Shown piece after piece: positions 45,701-56,638 of a stretch of 64,000 nt of DNA. The notes beneath the pieces were generated by a model. The model had not been told where the DNA came from. It was given only the letters and a program-made list of their open reading frames with translations, and made no database searches. Positions within the stretch are counted from its first letter, which is position 1. Every line of letters starts with the position of its first letter. The DNA is from Spinacia oleracea. Its lineage: Eukaryota > Streptophyta > Magnoliopsida > Caryophyllales > Amaranthaceae. Location: positions 7,626,001 through 7,690,000 of the forward strand of contig NC_079490.1 in the NCBI RefSeq assembly GCF_020520425.1, given 5' to 3'. Made by a program: the position numbers and the translations under genes.

Positions 45701-46488
45701 AAAATGTAGCATATGTTGATGTCACCAACAAGTCTTAAATATATCACTTCTAAAGGGAGAATCTAACAGTAGTGAAGTACTAATTTGCTTCATCAGCAAG
45801 TTCAAGAGACTAATAAAAGCAGCTTATGTATGTATATAACAAATTACCAAAATGAGGCAAGTATAGCTTCTACATAGGTAAGCCATTAAATTCACAACAC
45901 TATGTTCGGTTAAAACGATTGATTCTCGAGTATGGCAGTTTATATCCCTCCAAAATAAGCACACTTAGAACTCTTACAACGAGATCAAATCCTAACTGAA
46001 CTTAATAACCAAAGAGCTCCCATATAGCTGATTACACTTCCGGTTCGATTCGGACAATGGCAAACATGTAAGTATGTAACCGCCTTTTCCAAAACTCAGT
46101 GTCATGCTTTATAGTTTATACCATCCTCCATATTTGCAGAAAATTCCTTCTGTTTATGTATTTTCCACAGCAATTAACCCCAAAATTTGTGTACTAAATA
46201 CAACAAGTAACCCAGGAAAACAAATTCAATCAGTTCGAGAGCGTTCCATGTTCAGAAAAAAAAACAATCAGAAGCTGAACATAATTTCCCAAGCTAAAGT
46301 ATATAATCAGTAACAATTTAGGGATTGCAAGACCATTTTTTCATGGAAATTAACAATTAAAAACATAATTTGAGCTAATATAACACAAATGCAATAACAA
46401 TTACTAATTAAAGGTTAATATTAGCGAGAGAAGGAGCTTACTTTCGACGGAGGGCCTTTTCTTTGTGGTAATTCTTGTTGGCAGGCAT
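36785..46488 (-). CDS. SMU2: RED/SMU2-type splicing factor, 11 exons, 578 residues
   Basis: Exons from 5' to 3': 46442-46488, 44935-45072, 44798-44847, 44302-44416, 43766-43814, 43562-43651, 42727-42795, 42530-42653, 38148-38506, 37612-38022, 36785-37069. All junctions keep the frame (1,737 coding bases). The product starts MPANKNYHKEKALRRK. It carries the RED N-terminal region (KYRDRAKERREDQNPDYEAS, KGLDYALLQKVRSEM, QWIIKPQ, FLPGRMSFIFDMDNVYSHDI), a polyproline run, and a duplicated QYADQLAYPD unit. It ends in a Lys-rich RED C-terminal region (FQFGVKMQDGRKTRKNKEQK). The protein is a nuclear spliceosome component acting with SMU1. Length fits plant homologues. No disabling change is seen, so it is probably the working host gene. 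Several introns hold MITEs; intron 8 is 4 kb. Confidence 0.95.
37201..37535. mobile_element. Tourist-like MITE in RED intron 10
   Basis: Ends GGCTCTGTTTGGTAGGGTG / CCAACCCAAACGGAGCC, with shared inner words TTTTCATGGAAAATG and GAAAACGTTTTAC. Same family as 45191-45534. TSD not clean. Confidence 0.75.
40137..40394. mobile_element. Stowaway-like MITE in RED intron 8
   Basis: Ends CTCACTCCGTTCCATAATG / AGGAAGGGATTGAG flanked by TA on both sides. Confidence 0.75.
41089..42225. mobile_element. Inverted-repeat DNA element in RED intron 8
   Basis: The left end (AATAATCCCAAACTATGGG, repeated AATAATCCTAACT) is mirrored with mismatches by the right end (GGGATTAACCAGAGTTAAAG, CATAATTCGGATTAATCTTG). 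The interior has no transposase. It includes a TTGAACAC-free, gene-poor core with simple CCACCATGG words. Confidence 0.5.
45191..45534. mobile_element. Tourist-like MITE in RED intron 1, TTA TSD
   Basis: Ends GGGAGTGTTGGTTTGGTG / AAACCAAATGGAGCC are flanked by TTA (45188-45190, 45535-45537), the PIF/Harbinger target. Sister copy at 37201. Confidence 0.8.
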
Positions 46489-46769
46489 TGCTTAATTTGT
46501 TAATTGAATTGGGGATTTTTCGATGATTTGAAACTTCAATTTGATTTTTCCTTGAATTGAAGAACTTTCCGTGTACCAATGGAAGAAGAGGAGAGAGAAA
46601 AATGGAGTTCTGCGAATGCTTAGGGCTTTTGATTTCTTCCCTGCGTAGGAGAAATCTTTCTGGGGGAAAAAGGAGCACTGTGTTTTCTGTTTCTCTAATC
46701 TGGAGACCGACCCGTAAAGACCCGTTCATTTCTTCTAGTTATAATTACCGGTTCGCACCTACGGAGTAG
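46489..46769. other. 5' flank of RED
   Basis: Probable 5'UTR and promoter region of RED on the minus strand. The CT-rich stretch near 46590-46610 (complement of GAGGAGAGAGAAAAATG) lies about 100 bases upstream of the start codon. No clear TATA box. A hAT-type element begins at 46770, so the promoter may be compact. Confidence 0.4.
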
Positions 46770-47019
46770 TAGAGATGGTCAGTGGATCGGGTCTAACTCA
46801 GTCCATTCTGACACAGTTTATAATGGGTTGTGTGGGTAGGACCCACCTATGACCCATGATATTTTTATTGATGTGTCAAGGGTCGTGTTTTTTCAACACA
46901 ATTCATTTTGACCCCATCCCATCGAACTCGACACAACCCACCACGACACACCTGACCAACCCATCCCAACACATGAACCAAACCCACCTAATTTTGTGAC
47001 CCACCACACGCGTCATCCT

Positions 47020-48250
47020 TAGAGATGGCCAGTGGGTCGGATTTGACCCAGCCCACCCTGACACGATCCATATTGGGTCACGTGCGTCAGACACACTTAT
47101 GACCCATGACACAGCCCGCCTAACCCGGATATTTTTTTGATGTGTTGTGGGTCGAATTTTTTCAACACAACTCATTTCGACCCACCCCATCTGACCCGAC
47201 ACAACCCACAAATTATTAGGTACACCCGGTTGTATGTAGCTCTACATGCAACCGGATCGTTTTGTATTTTCTAATCCCTTAAAAAAAGCACATTTTTCAG
47301 TTTAAAAGCACATTTTCAGTTTAAAAGCACATTTTTCAGTTTAAAATCACATTTTTACAATTTTAATGCACATTTGTTTTTCAAATATTATGATATTGAA
47401 TATCTTCTTCCGATTGGCAAAAAACCTAAACTTAAAAGGTGAGCAACCAACATCAGTTTACATATCCTCTCAAATTATTCGCGCTCGTATGTTCTTTTGT
47501 ACTAACAATGTGTTATTTTGAAATGTATCTGCTTTTAAGCTATAAAAAATGTACTTTAACCTGTAAAAATGTGCTTTAAACTATAAAATTGTGCTTTTTG
47601 AGGGGTTAAAAATCATAACTACCCGGTTGCATGTAGAGCTACCTACAACCGGGTGTACCATTTACCAATTGGACACAACCCGACACGGCAAATCCAACCC
47701 ACCCAACCCAACACACGAACCCAACCCACATACCACACGAACCCAACACACCCAACACACGAACCCAACCCACAAAACTCATCATGATTTAGACAACTTT
47801 GTATGTTTAAAATGCTAATAATTAAATTCTAATTTTATTGTGTAAATATACATTAACCACATTTATGTAAGTGAATAACATAAAATTTAATTAATTAAAG
47901 TTTATACAAAATTTGTAACATTTTAACGCTTTATTAATCGTCCAAATTCACCTGACCCAAATCAGTTTCTAAAACTCGTGTAAACCCACCAAACCCATCT
48001 GAATCACATCTGTCATAACCCACGAAACCCAACAGACCCACCCGACCGGCAAAACCCACCTCGACCCACAACCCACGTAACCCACGACCCATCATGTATT
48101 GTGTCCATTATTTTCGACACAATCCACGACAGTACTCGACTCACCCTAGTTTAACTGAGACGGGTCGTGTGTCAATCATCCCCTACCATGACCCACCAAA
48201 CCCACCCACGACCCACCCAACCCCCCCCCCCCCCACGTTGGCCATCTATA
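47020..48250. mobile_element. Inner hAT-like element with near-perfect 8-bp TSD
   Basis: Ends TAGAGATGGCCAGTGGG and the reverse TATAGATGGCCAACGTGGG. Flanks GTCATCCT (47012-47019) and GTCATTCT (48251-48258) differ at one base. A run of 14 C lies near 48222-48235. No transposase inside. The short frames within are made of GACCCACC words. Confidence 0.7.
47207..47671. mobile_element. MULE-type MITE, copy 2 (465 bp), 9-bp TSD
   Basis: Same ends and interior as 29127-29573. The 9-bp duplication GACACAACC is present at 47198-47206 and 47672-47680. It inserted into the inner hAT element. Confidence 0.85.
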
Positions 48251-48961
48251 GTCATTCTAATTTAAATTATTTTGTATGTTTAAAGTGCTAATAAATTTTA
48301 ATTTATTGTTTAAATGTACATTAACCACATTTATATGAATATGTGAATAACATAAAATTTAATTATTTAAATTCATATAAAATTTATAAATTTTTAACGC
48401 TTAAGTGATTGTCCAAACCCACATGACCCAAATAAACTTCTAAAACTCGTCTAAACCCACAAACCCACCTAATTCACCAGACCCTAGGAGTCGCATCAAG
48501 CACCAAAACCTGTCGTAACCACTAAACATATCGGAACCACTCGACCTGCACAACCCACCAAGACCCACACAACCCATGACTCGACCCACCCTAACACAAC
48601 CCACGACTCGACCTACCCTAAGTTAACTTAGTTGGGTAAGCGTGTCAATTATCCCCAACCCACGACCCACCAAACTCACCCATGACCCACATAACCTGCC
48701 ACGTTGGCCTTCGATCTCTATCACCTACATTTACCATTTACCGAATTCGGACTCTCAAAATACACAGAAACTCAAACCGATGTCGTTATCGGATCAGGTA
48801 TCTAATAACCAATAACTCTAAAATGAATCGAACTGTTAAGTTCGGACATCCAATTTGAAATTTAAACCAGCTTTTAAGCCTAATTAGTAATACTTATATT
48901 ATTTTTATTTAAAAATATTATTAATCAATTCCATTTTTATTATGTCAAAAAAAAATTGTCT

Positions 48962-49593
48962 CTATTTGTTTGGCCCATTTGTTTTGGTGAATGTGACATT
49001 CTCCACCTCGTTCCTCTCACTAACTAGATAGTTAAATATCTGAGGAACATTAGCACCCGAGTTGTAATCATTTAACAACTTCCTCTTCGCGAGAGAGTTG
49101 ATGTCTTCATGCCGGTACACAGGGGCATACCTACACTTCCTCGGTGTTAGACAGTGGTTCTTATGCTCATTAACTGCTCTTTTAACCACCCAATCCCCAT
49201 CCTTATTCTTGTTGCAATACATTAAAAACGGACAATCATATTTCTTCGACCGTTTAGTGCCAAGCTCCTTCCTTGTTGAGTACACCATTTTCCCCTCAAC
49301 CCAACGCCTTTACACTGCACGGCCATAGCATTCACACTTCCACAAGTATCCCCTCAATTCCTTTGATTTCGCCCAACCTTTTGCACATACGACCCAGCAG
49401 TACAGAGTATGCCAAATCCTTGTTGTCTTCCATATCTTTTGTAGTACTTGTTCACATCTTCCCAACTATGGAATACCATGCCAACATATGGATAAGTCAC
49501 TACAATATCTTCTACTCCAGTGGCTTCTTCGTCATTATTAACACAAACTTCCTCAATTACATCCTCATTATCATTCCCAATAAATTCAACCAT
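48962..49593 (-). pseudogene. FAR1/FHY3-type (MULE-derived) gene remnant
   Basis: The minus strand encodes a FAR1 DNA-binding domain in pieces. First is MVEFIGNDNEDVIEE and VGMVFHSWEDVNKYYKRYGR with QQGFGI. After a one-base frameshift near 49385 comes SKELRGYLWKCECYGRAV and a TAA stop (about 49316). Then follow KKYDCPFLMYCNKNKDGDWV and VNEHKNHCLTPRKCR, giving the Cys-His pattern of the family. The start codon follows a splice acceptor (TTGCAG|AAACATG), as in FRS genes with a 5'UTR intron. The MULE transposase and SWIM domains are missing. FAR1 proteins are transcription factors domesticated from Mutator transposase. This copy is broken. Confidence 0.8.
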
Positions 49594-50579
49594 GTTTCTG
49601 CAACATTCAACATATATAATAAATAATATGGACTATCGATCTCTATAAATTTTAATTTACTAAAAAACCTTATCAAAACCCTAACCCTAACTTCGTTCAA
49701 AAACTATAAAGCTAACATAGAAATTAATAAAACTAACATAGAAAATCATTCATATATAACCAACTTCATAAAAAATAACAAATTATTTAATACATAATTA
49801 CCCTAATTTCTTTCTTGAAGTTGCGAATTTCACATAATTAAATAAACTAAATTGTTTCTTGAAGATGCAATTTTTACATAAATACTCAAATTAATTTGTT
49901 CCTCCCAGATGACTGTTTAATATAAATAACCTAATTTGTTTCTTGAAGCTGCCAATTTTACATAAACACACCCTAATTTTACAAAACTATATCACCTACT
50001 TTGTTTAATAAATTGCAATTTATCAAAAGTGAATACCCTCATTTGTTTAATGAATATGAAAATTTCATAGATATATATACAAATTTGTTCAGCAAATGCG
50101 ATAATCAGACATACACATACCTTAAATGCAAGGTCGAAGTCCAAAGATGAGACCCAAATTCAATTATGTTATCTTTATCTCTCCCCCCTTTCTCTATCCT
50201 AAAACACTCAAACCCTAAATTCTTAAACAAAATGGAAACCCAAATAATCCTTCCTAAATGTGCCTCAATTTCCCCCGCCTAAACGAAATAACATTTTCCC
50301 CTTTATGTGTGAAACTATTGTAAGACAACTACGTGTCGGCTGCAGGGGAACCAAATTAATGTACAACTAGCGCGCAATAACTTGCTCTGACAAATATGTC
50401 CTTCACGTCAAAACTTATAAAGTAAGTCAATCTACATCCCAACATATATATTTTAAATCTTATCACTTATGGGCACAAATAAAGAACCAAATTATTGCTT
50501 GGAAAATTCAAATGGTATAAATATTGTACCATTTACTCGATCTTTTGCAATAATGGTACACGATTTGATTAAATAATTG

Positions 50580-50621
<42 letters not shown>

Positions 50622-51470
50622 ATCACTAGATGTTTTACAATAATGGTACATATATTTCATTTATGTAACATAACCAGTACCAATAACTGGATTGCAATTT
50701 TGTTTAGGGGGCACAGTATTAGATTATATTAAATTTAACTACAGCCTTAATTTAACTACAAATATGTTTAAATTAAACATATCTTACAACTCCTTTAACT
50801 TAGTTTACTTTTAATATTTAAATTTAACAATACATACACTAATACAATTATTGGTGTAACACACTTAAAATGTAACTTTTCACCATGACATGGTTGTATA
50901 TATGGACAATTACTTTGATTAAGTTCATTTATATAATACATACACATAATCAAACTAAATAAATGAATTTTGCTATACCGTTTCTACACTTGTTATGAAA
51001 CTATAGCTAGAAATAACATATTTTCCTCTAAGACCTTGTAGAGAACTAAACAATTTTCAATTAACCCTAATGTTGTACATAATCAATATAGAAAAGCACA
51101 TCACTTGTCTTTTATAATTCTTAAAATAAGTAAAAAAATCAGTTTACAAAGTTGTGTGTCTTATCGCACGTACCTTTAGGTCTAATTCTAGGGTTTGCAG
51201 GGTACCTTGCGTGTTTATTGTGTGTCTATTGGTACTATAACACAGATCAATGATACCAAAACAAGATAATAAAGGTCTCAATGATACAAACCAAAATAAT
51301 AAAGGAATCAATGATATATAATTTCTTTTAATAATAAAAGAATCACTGATATATATGTCTAGGGTTTAGGGAATCAATAAAGGAGTGTAAATTTTTCTGT
51401 GGTCAGTTAACCTGCATGATCCAACCGCCTCCCGCTTAACCGATCAATCTTTTTAAATATGAATCATTGT
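49594..51470. other. AT-rich spacer, no gene
   Basis: Includes an (AT)n microsatellite at 50583-50612. May include the 5' untranslated exon and intron of the FAR1 remnant. Nothing else supported. Confidence 0.5.
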
Positions 51471-51555
51471 AAACATTCATCCCTGAACTTTATTGTATTA
51501 AACATTCATCTCCGAACTTTATCGGATTAAACATTCATCCCCGAACTTTATCGAG
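51471..51555. repeat. Three tandem units of 29 bp
   Basis: Units AAACATTCATCYCYGAACTT + TATYGNATT at 51471, 51500 and 51529 (the last one two bases short). No known function. Confidence 0.85.
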
Positions 51556-51900
51556 TATGGTTCTCTACTAAGAACTTTATATCTTCTTATTTACGTGACA
51601 TATATTAAAATTTATAAAACAACTTGACAAACATTTGCAATTCATTGAACATATTATATCTAAGTACATTTATGGTACCAATTTGTAGATAACAATTTAT
51701 TCAGGTACATTTATGATACCAATGATAAATAATATGCCTTTAGTACAAACATGGTACAAATATAATACCAAATTTCTTGAACTGTTTGACATGGTACGAT
51801 TATAATATCACATTAATTGAACTATATACATGACACTCAGACTTAATCACTAAAAAAATTACAATATTAATTGTTAGTTGTACACTATACTAGTGTATTA

Positions 51901-52145
51901 CTACCTCCATTTCAGAAAGTTCTTTACGCTTTGGAAAATGTATCCAAAGTATAAAACTTTGACTGTAAATTCTCACCATCAAAACGTTACATGTAAGATC
52001 TTGTTAGATTGGTCTCGGAATGTATTTTCAGAATATCAAATTTTTATAATTTTTTCACATACGAAATTGGATACATTAGTAGTTAAATATTGCATTGGAG
52101 TCCGTGCAAATAGTAACTGTAAAGATCTTTTTGAAACGGAGGTAA
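51901..52145. mobile_element. Stowaway-like MITE, TA TSD
   Basis: Ends CTACCTCCATTTCAGAAAG / CTTTTTGAAACGGAGGTAA between TA dinucleotides. The plus-strand frame covering it is not a gene. Confidence 0.75.
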
Positions 52146-52312
52146 TAAGTATTAACACCAAAATCAACAATAACATCTTTATCGATCTGATTTTGTTACC
52201 TAAACTGATTTCGATTAGAGTTGGCGGATCATATGATTAATCATGATAAGAATTTTAATTAATAGTCATGATTCATGGGAGCAATTGTGCTACGTGCTGT
52301 GGTATTTATTTA

Positions 52313-52484
52313 TAATTCTTTTTTTGTGTTAGCACCCGGTTCATCATATCTTTAGGGGCTAATTCGGATTCGAGACGAGTTTTGGGTGGTTAGGTTTCAG
52401 TCCCCTCCCAACTGTTGTTGCGGGGGATCGAACACGGGTTCTTCCTACCAAGTTCAGCCTCAATCACCACTAAATCAACAAGCA
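52313..52484 (-). mobile_element. tRNA-derived SINE
   Basis: The minus strand has a pol III A-box-like GATTTAGTGGTGATTGAGG (about 52474-52456). A B box, GTGTTCGATCCCCCG (52435-52421), follows at tRNA-like spacing. The unit ends near CTAACACAAAAAAAGAA. The family cannot be named by eye. Confidence 0.65.
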
Positions 52485-52564
52485 ATTGATATTTATTTGC
52501 GATTCTAAATGTTCACATACGACTATACGAGTATTTAAGCAAGGTAAAACTCGTTTACCGTCAT

Positions 52565-53280
52565 TCGAGTATGCGAACAATTTACTTCATCAATACTATT
52601 TGGTGTTTATGGGTCACAAGGAACAACAAAGTTTTTAGAGATGAGAATGTCGCTCTTGCGACCACTATGGCACTTATTACCAAGGGTTTGGATTATCATG
52701 GTATAGCCACTTCTACGGTTTGCTCTTGTATGCTTAGATACCTACATTCGCCTGAACAAAATCAACATTCTGTTCTGTCGGGGTTCTTCAGAGCAATTCT
52801 GGCAGATAAGGGGGGGAGCAATTCTCACACCATCCTACTTGTGGATGGGGCGTGGAAGAAGTCTTTTAAGAGATCGGGTATGGGCTGGATTGTGGAAGGC
52901 GAAAGAGCGGAGGCAGGAAGTGGGCGGGGGGGCGCCAACTATGGGTATGCGGAATCAGCGATTCAAGCAGAGGCTCAGGCTTGCCTGGCAGGGATCAGGT
53001 GGGCGATTGATTGCAATATTAAGTCTATTATTATTCTAACAGACTCCTATTGTTTGGTCGAGATGCTGCGGGAAGAAGGTAGTGTTGATCTACAGTTAAG
53101 CTGGTCTTTGGCAGAGATGAAGGATGCGGCGTATTCCTTTGATTTCTGCTCCATCAACAAGGTCGAAAGGGATAGGATTCATCCCGCGCACCTTTTGGCT
53201 ACAGGGGTTTCGAGGTGTTTGATTTCCTTTTCTAATATGTTTTAGTTCTTTTCTTTAAGCTGTTGTCAAAAATAAAAAAT
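52565..53280 (+). mobile_element. 5'-truncated LINE, 3' end
   Basis: Only the last part of an L1-type ORF2 is present, followed by about 35 bases ending GTTGTCAAAAATAAAAAA. 5' truncation is usual for LINE copies. No TSD identified. Confidence 0.75.
52571..53245 (+). CDS. LINE ORF2 C-terminal RNase H-like domain (partial)
   Basis: 224 codons. IWCLWVTRNNKVFRDE is the linker typical of plant L1 ORF2 proteins after the zinc-finger region. The RNase H-like fold follows: LLVDGAWKK (first Asp), AEAQACLAGIRWA (Glu), IILTDSYCLVEML (Asp), and NKVERDRIHPAHLLAT at the end. No endonuclease or RT is present. The first ATG is simply the first in the truncated frame, so this is a fragment and not a complete gene. 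Confidence 0.75.
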   Translation: MRTIYFINTIWCLWVTRNNKVFRDENVALATTMALITKGLDYHGIATSTVCSCMLRYLHSPEQNQHSVLSGFFRAILADKGGSNSHTILLVDGAWKKSFKRSGMGWIVEGERAEAGSGRGGANYGYAESAIQAEAQACLAGIRWAIDCNIKSIIILTDSYCLVEMLREEGSVDLQLSWSLAEMKDAAYSFDFCSINKVERDRIHPAHLLATGVSRCLISFSNMF

Positions 53281-53569
53281 GACACAAAGGCTTTTCTACC
53301 ACAATTATATTGATGATTCCTCACCAATTGCATTCCCTCAATCGATCTGTTTTCTAGCTATAGAGCTAAATCCTCTTTTATTTATGCTTTTTTTCAAAGA
53401 CTAAATAATTCTAGAAATTAATTACATACCAAACTATATCTAATTTACTAATTATAATTTTTAATTAAATCAGGAAACTAAATAAACATATTGAGCTAAA
53501 GAATATTCTTGCGGATATGCGGCGCAGTGGAGTGTGCTTAGTTTTCCCACGTGAGTGCAATATATATAA

Positions 53570-54182
53570 CTAGTCTTTTATGCACGCGATGCGTGCGTGG
53601 ATTTTTAGAATGTATGTAGGCGGATATTGAGAAATTAATATTTACTACCGTAAAATGATTACCTCTTTTTTTTCTTCTTTTGAAAGCATCTTAACCAATT
53701 TCTTAATACCTATTTCAAGGCTTCGTAACTAATCAAATAGTTAAGAAAATGGTATGAAAGATCTATAGCAACAAAACGCGTAAGTTGAAAATTTAAAAAC
53801 CGAAACGATAGATTGAGATCCACCAAATTTGTTGAAACAATTATGCATGATCATAGTTTGAAAACTAACGCAAATGATGCATAAATTGAAAACTTAAAAA
53901 ACGAAACGATAATAATTCCGTAATTAACTAATATTCCCACCAATTTTTTTAATAATTTAACGTAATTATAAGAGATTGATTATCAACTTAAAGTCTTAAA
54001 CACTCTCTTTTGCCTCTTATATTGCCTTTTATAATTAATGGAGTAGTAATATAAACTTTATAATTAGTAGGGGCATTAATTAATTAAATTGTAAATTAAC
54101 TGAGGTATTATTGTCTTTTTCATAGGGACACCAAAAGTGTGATTACGAAATTACCCTTAGCTCTTCCCTTATATAATAAAGA
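53570..54182 (-). mobile_element. Non-autonomous Helitron A (613 bp)
   Basis: On the minus strand the 5' end reads A|TCTTTATTATATAAGGGAAG. The 3' end has the hairpin GCACGCATCGCGTGC, then ATAAAAGA and CTAG|T. Both borders show the A/T insertion rule. No coding. Confidence 0.8.
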
Positions 54183-55029
54183 TTATATATGTTCCATTCC
54201 TTAGTTGGCAACAACCTCTTATTGTAGCACTACATATTTTGACATGTAACTAATAATTTCATTGAGAGAAGATTATCCTAATTTTTACGTACTTTTAAAA
54301 TAAAACAAAATACTAACAATCTGATTTACATTACGTACAAGTCGTTTGGTTGATCACAAGAAGTAAATATTCTTAGGAAGAAGTTTTCTCCATATATAAG
54401 CATTTTCTAGAAAGTAGGTGACATTGTTTGGTTAAATATAAGAAGTAAATTCCGTGAAAAATCCTACATATTTGGGAAACCTAGGTAAGCAACTTCTTCC
54501 ATTTTGTAGGAAGTAGAACTCCATAGGAAGTGTGATTTCCCTTTTCTCAACGAAACAATTTTACAATTTTTCACTTCCTAGAGAGTCATACTTTCCATAA
54601 TTTTTCATGTTAAACAAACATTACCCGAGCTCCCAACCGAGTTTTAGTCAATCCTAACACTTATAAAGCTTCATACTTTGATTACTATTCACCCAATAGT
54701 GCATTTACGTGCATGCCCTTCATTTCCTTCTTTGTTTTATTTTGTCTTATTTTTAACAATAGAGCATTTACGGTTTCACCCTTCCATTGCTATACAAAAT
54801 GTATTGTTTTATTTGGGTATAATTTCCTATATATTGTACCTTCGAACTATCAATTAAAACGCATATGGTTTATATTTCCTGTTACATGTAAATCCAACAT
54901 CTAACTTTAATATATCATTTCTAACATTTACCATAAATTGTAAGTTCCTAACTTTTAAGTAACATTTTTACAAAAATAATTTTGTATACCTTGGGGATCG
55001 TGCGCGCTAGCGCACGATCCAACAACTAG
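54183..55029 (+). mobile_element. Helitron B, 3' end (5' end not fixed)
   Basis: Long perfect hairpin GGATCGTGCGCG/CGCGCACGATCC form (54995-55020), spacer AACAA, terminal CTAG at 55026-55029 followed by T. No convincing TC start was found. It may lie further left, with Helitron A nested inside. A MITE-like segment with GTTTGGTT / AACAAAC ends lies at about 54350-54640. No gene seen. Confidence 0.55.
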
Positions 55030-55174
55030 TTTATGTAAGTAATAAAAATGTAGTGGATAGGAAACTCACCTAATGACATTGATTATGGGTTAGTTTTATG
55101 ATAGTGGCGGTTATTGTGTTCGCCAATTTATTTACCCTTCCTATTTCTAGCTTAGAGAGTCTATTTAACTTGTA

Positions 55175-55427
55175 CTCCCTCCGTCTCTTAAAAATTGTCC
55201 TAATTGACTTTTCACGGTTTTCAAAACACAATTTAAAACGTAAATATATCTAATTCTACGCGCGTAAAAATTATAAAAAATTGATATTCCAAAAATATAT
55301 ACATTGAAACGAATATAACAAAAACCCATGAAACTATATTATTTCATAAGGCTAATGAAAATTCGTGGTCAAAATTTTCAAAGTTTGACTCAAAGTTACA
55401 ATGGGACGGACGGACGGACGGACGAAG
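55175..55427. mobile_element. Stowaway MITE with expanded GGAC repeat in one end
   Basis: Left end CTCCCTCCGTCTCTTAAAAA. The right end reads GGGACGGACGGACGGACGGA + CGAAG, flanked by TA. The right TIR has gained tandem GGAC units. Confidence 0.8.
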
Positions 55428-56009
55428 TATAATTGGCTAGTTTATTTACGTAAGGACCAATTCGTTAGAATCAATCTTCATACGATTTTTTTTTCTTAAA
55501 AAAGAATGGCAATCATGTTACCATGTATCGTGATTCTTTTGTTTGCATTGAAATTAAATAATAACTAGTGTGTGGCTCGGGCGATGCCCCGATCGCTACA
55601 TTGAATAGTTAAAATTTTAGGTTTTTTTTGAGCTCAATATTTGACGAAATGCATGTATACCTTAAAGTGAAAAACATCAATTAAGTTTGTCAACTACACA
55701 GACACTACGTCATTTAACATGCCAAGTAATTTTTCAATTAGATCATCTTACAATTGTATAATTTATTTTCTAGTGGAACTAAGTGCTTCAAATTAATAAC
55801 ACCAAATTAGATATAAGCAGCCATGCAAGGTATTTCTATAGTTGATGCTTATGAGATTCATGACATCATATTTCTTCATAGTTGTCCTGATTATTTATTT
55901 TTATTTTTTTCAAAATATTCCATAGAAAATAAAAAATCAAATAAAAATTTAGTCGGTTTAGACTTCATGTTAACATTTATTTATAAATTAATGTGAAGAA
56001 ATAAACCAC

Positions 56010-56100
56010 AATTGGTAGTTGGTTAAGATGGTAATGAGAATTATCATTCAAACATGAGGTCTAGAGTTCGATCCTCGTTGTATTGATTTGTGGTTATCCA
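56010..56100 (+). mobile_element. tRNA-derived SINE head or tRNA-like fragment
   Basis: A box TAGTTGGTTAAGATGGTAAT and B box GAGTTCGATCCTCG at tRNA-like spacing. It does not fold into a full cloverleaf with an acceptor stem by eye, so a tRNA-derived SINE is more likely than a tRNA gene. Lies inside Helitron C. Confidence 0.5.
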
Positions 56101-56126
56101 TGACATGACATGACATGACATGACAT
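56101..56126. repeat. (TGACA)n microsatellite
   Basis: Five tandem TGACA units, directly after the SINE-like segment. Confidence 0.85.
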
Positions 56127-56638
56127 GCCACTTGGTGAGTGAATGATGTGGCGCAAAGGGCAGAGTACTACGTGACACATAGGCGTTTTCCAAAACGCCT
56201 TTTAATAGATTAGTATAGATATACTCGATCCGTAATGTATAGTCGCATAGCGGCATCACAAAGTGTTTTCTTGTATCTCGTGTTTGCACTTAAATTTCGA
56301 TGTCTTGTTTCAACTTGTTCCGGTGTTGAAATAAAGGATTTTGTACGAATCGATCCCTTTTGTTGGTGTAGAAGATCTAGCTTGTTTGAATGAGTTGTGT
56401 CCGAATTTACCTGCACGTCTGCACAATTGACAATGTAACTAGCCTCGAGGGTGTTTCCGATGAAAGCCCATCCGATGCCTAAGTAAGAACAATGCTCGGA
56501 TTCTAGAGAGAGTTCTATTAGTTTTAAGGCAATAAATTGGACGTACCTTGTGGTGTGAGCCTTGTCGGTCTATTTATAGTGTTTGTGTAATAAATGCCCC
56601 ATATGTCATTTATTACTTGTTGGTGGTTGAATAGCCTT

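Larger units (their letters stand above)
46770..48720. mobile_element. Outer hAT-like element containing nested insertions
   Basis: Left end TAGAGATGGTCAGTGG; right end CCACGTTGGCCTTCGATCTCTA, whose reverse begins TAGAGATCG. The interior is built of GACCCACC/AACCCACC words. No matching 8-bp TSD is visible, so the outer limits are uncertain. Confidence 0.5.
55565..56219 (-). mobile_element. Non-autonomous Helitron C (655 bp)
   Basis: On the minus strand the 5' end is A|TCTATACTAATCTATTAAAA. The 3' hairpin CGGGGCATCGCCCG is followed by AGCCACACA and CTAG|T. It carries a SINE-like segment and a (TGACA)n run. Confidence 0.8.

Noticed and set aside
51878..52240. 120-codon plus-strand frame
   Set aside because: Covers a Stowaway MITE from end to end; no protein family.
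56010..56100. Possible tRNA gene
   Set aside because: A and B boxes are present, but I cannot draw a full cloverleaf with acceptor stem; a SINE head fits better.
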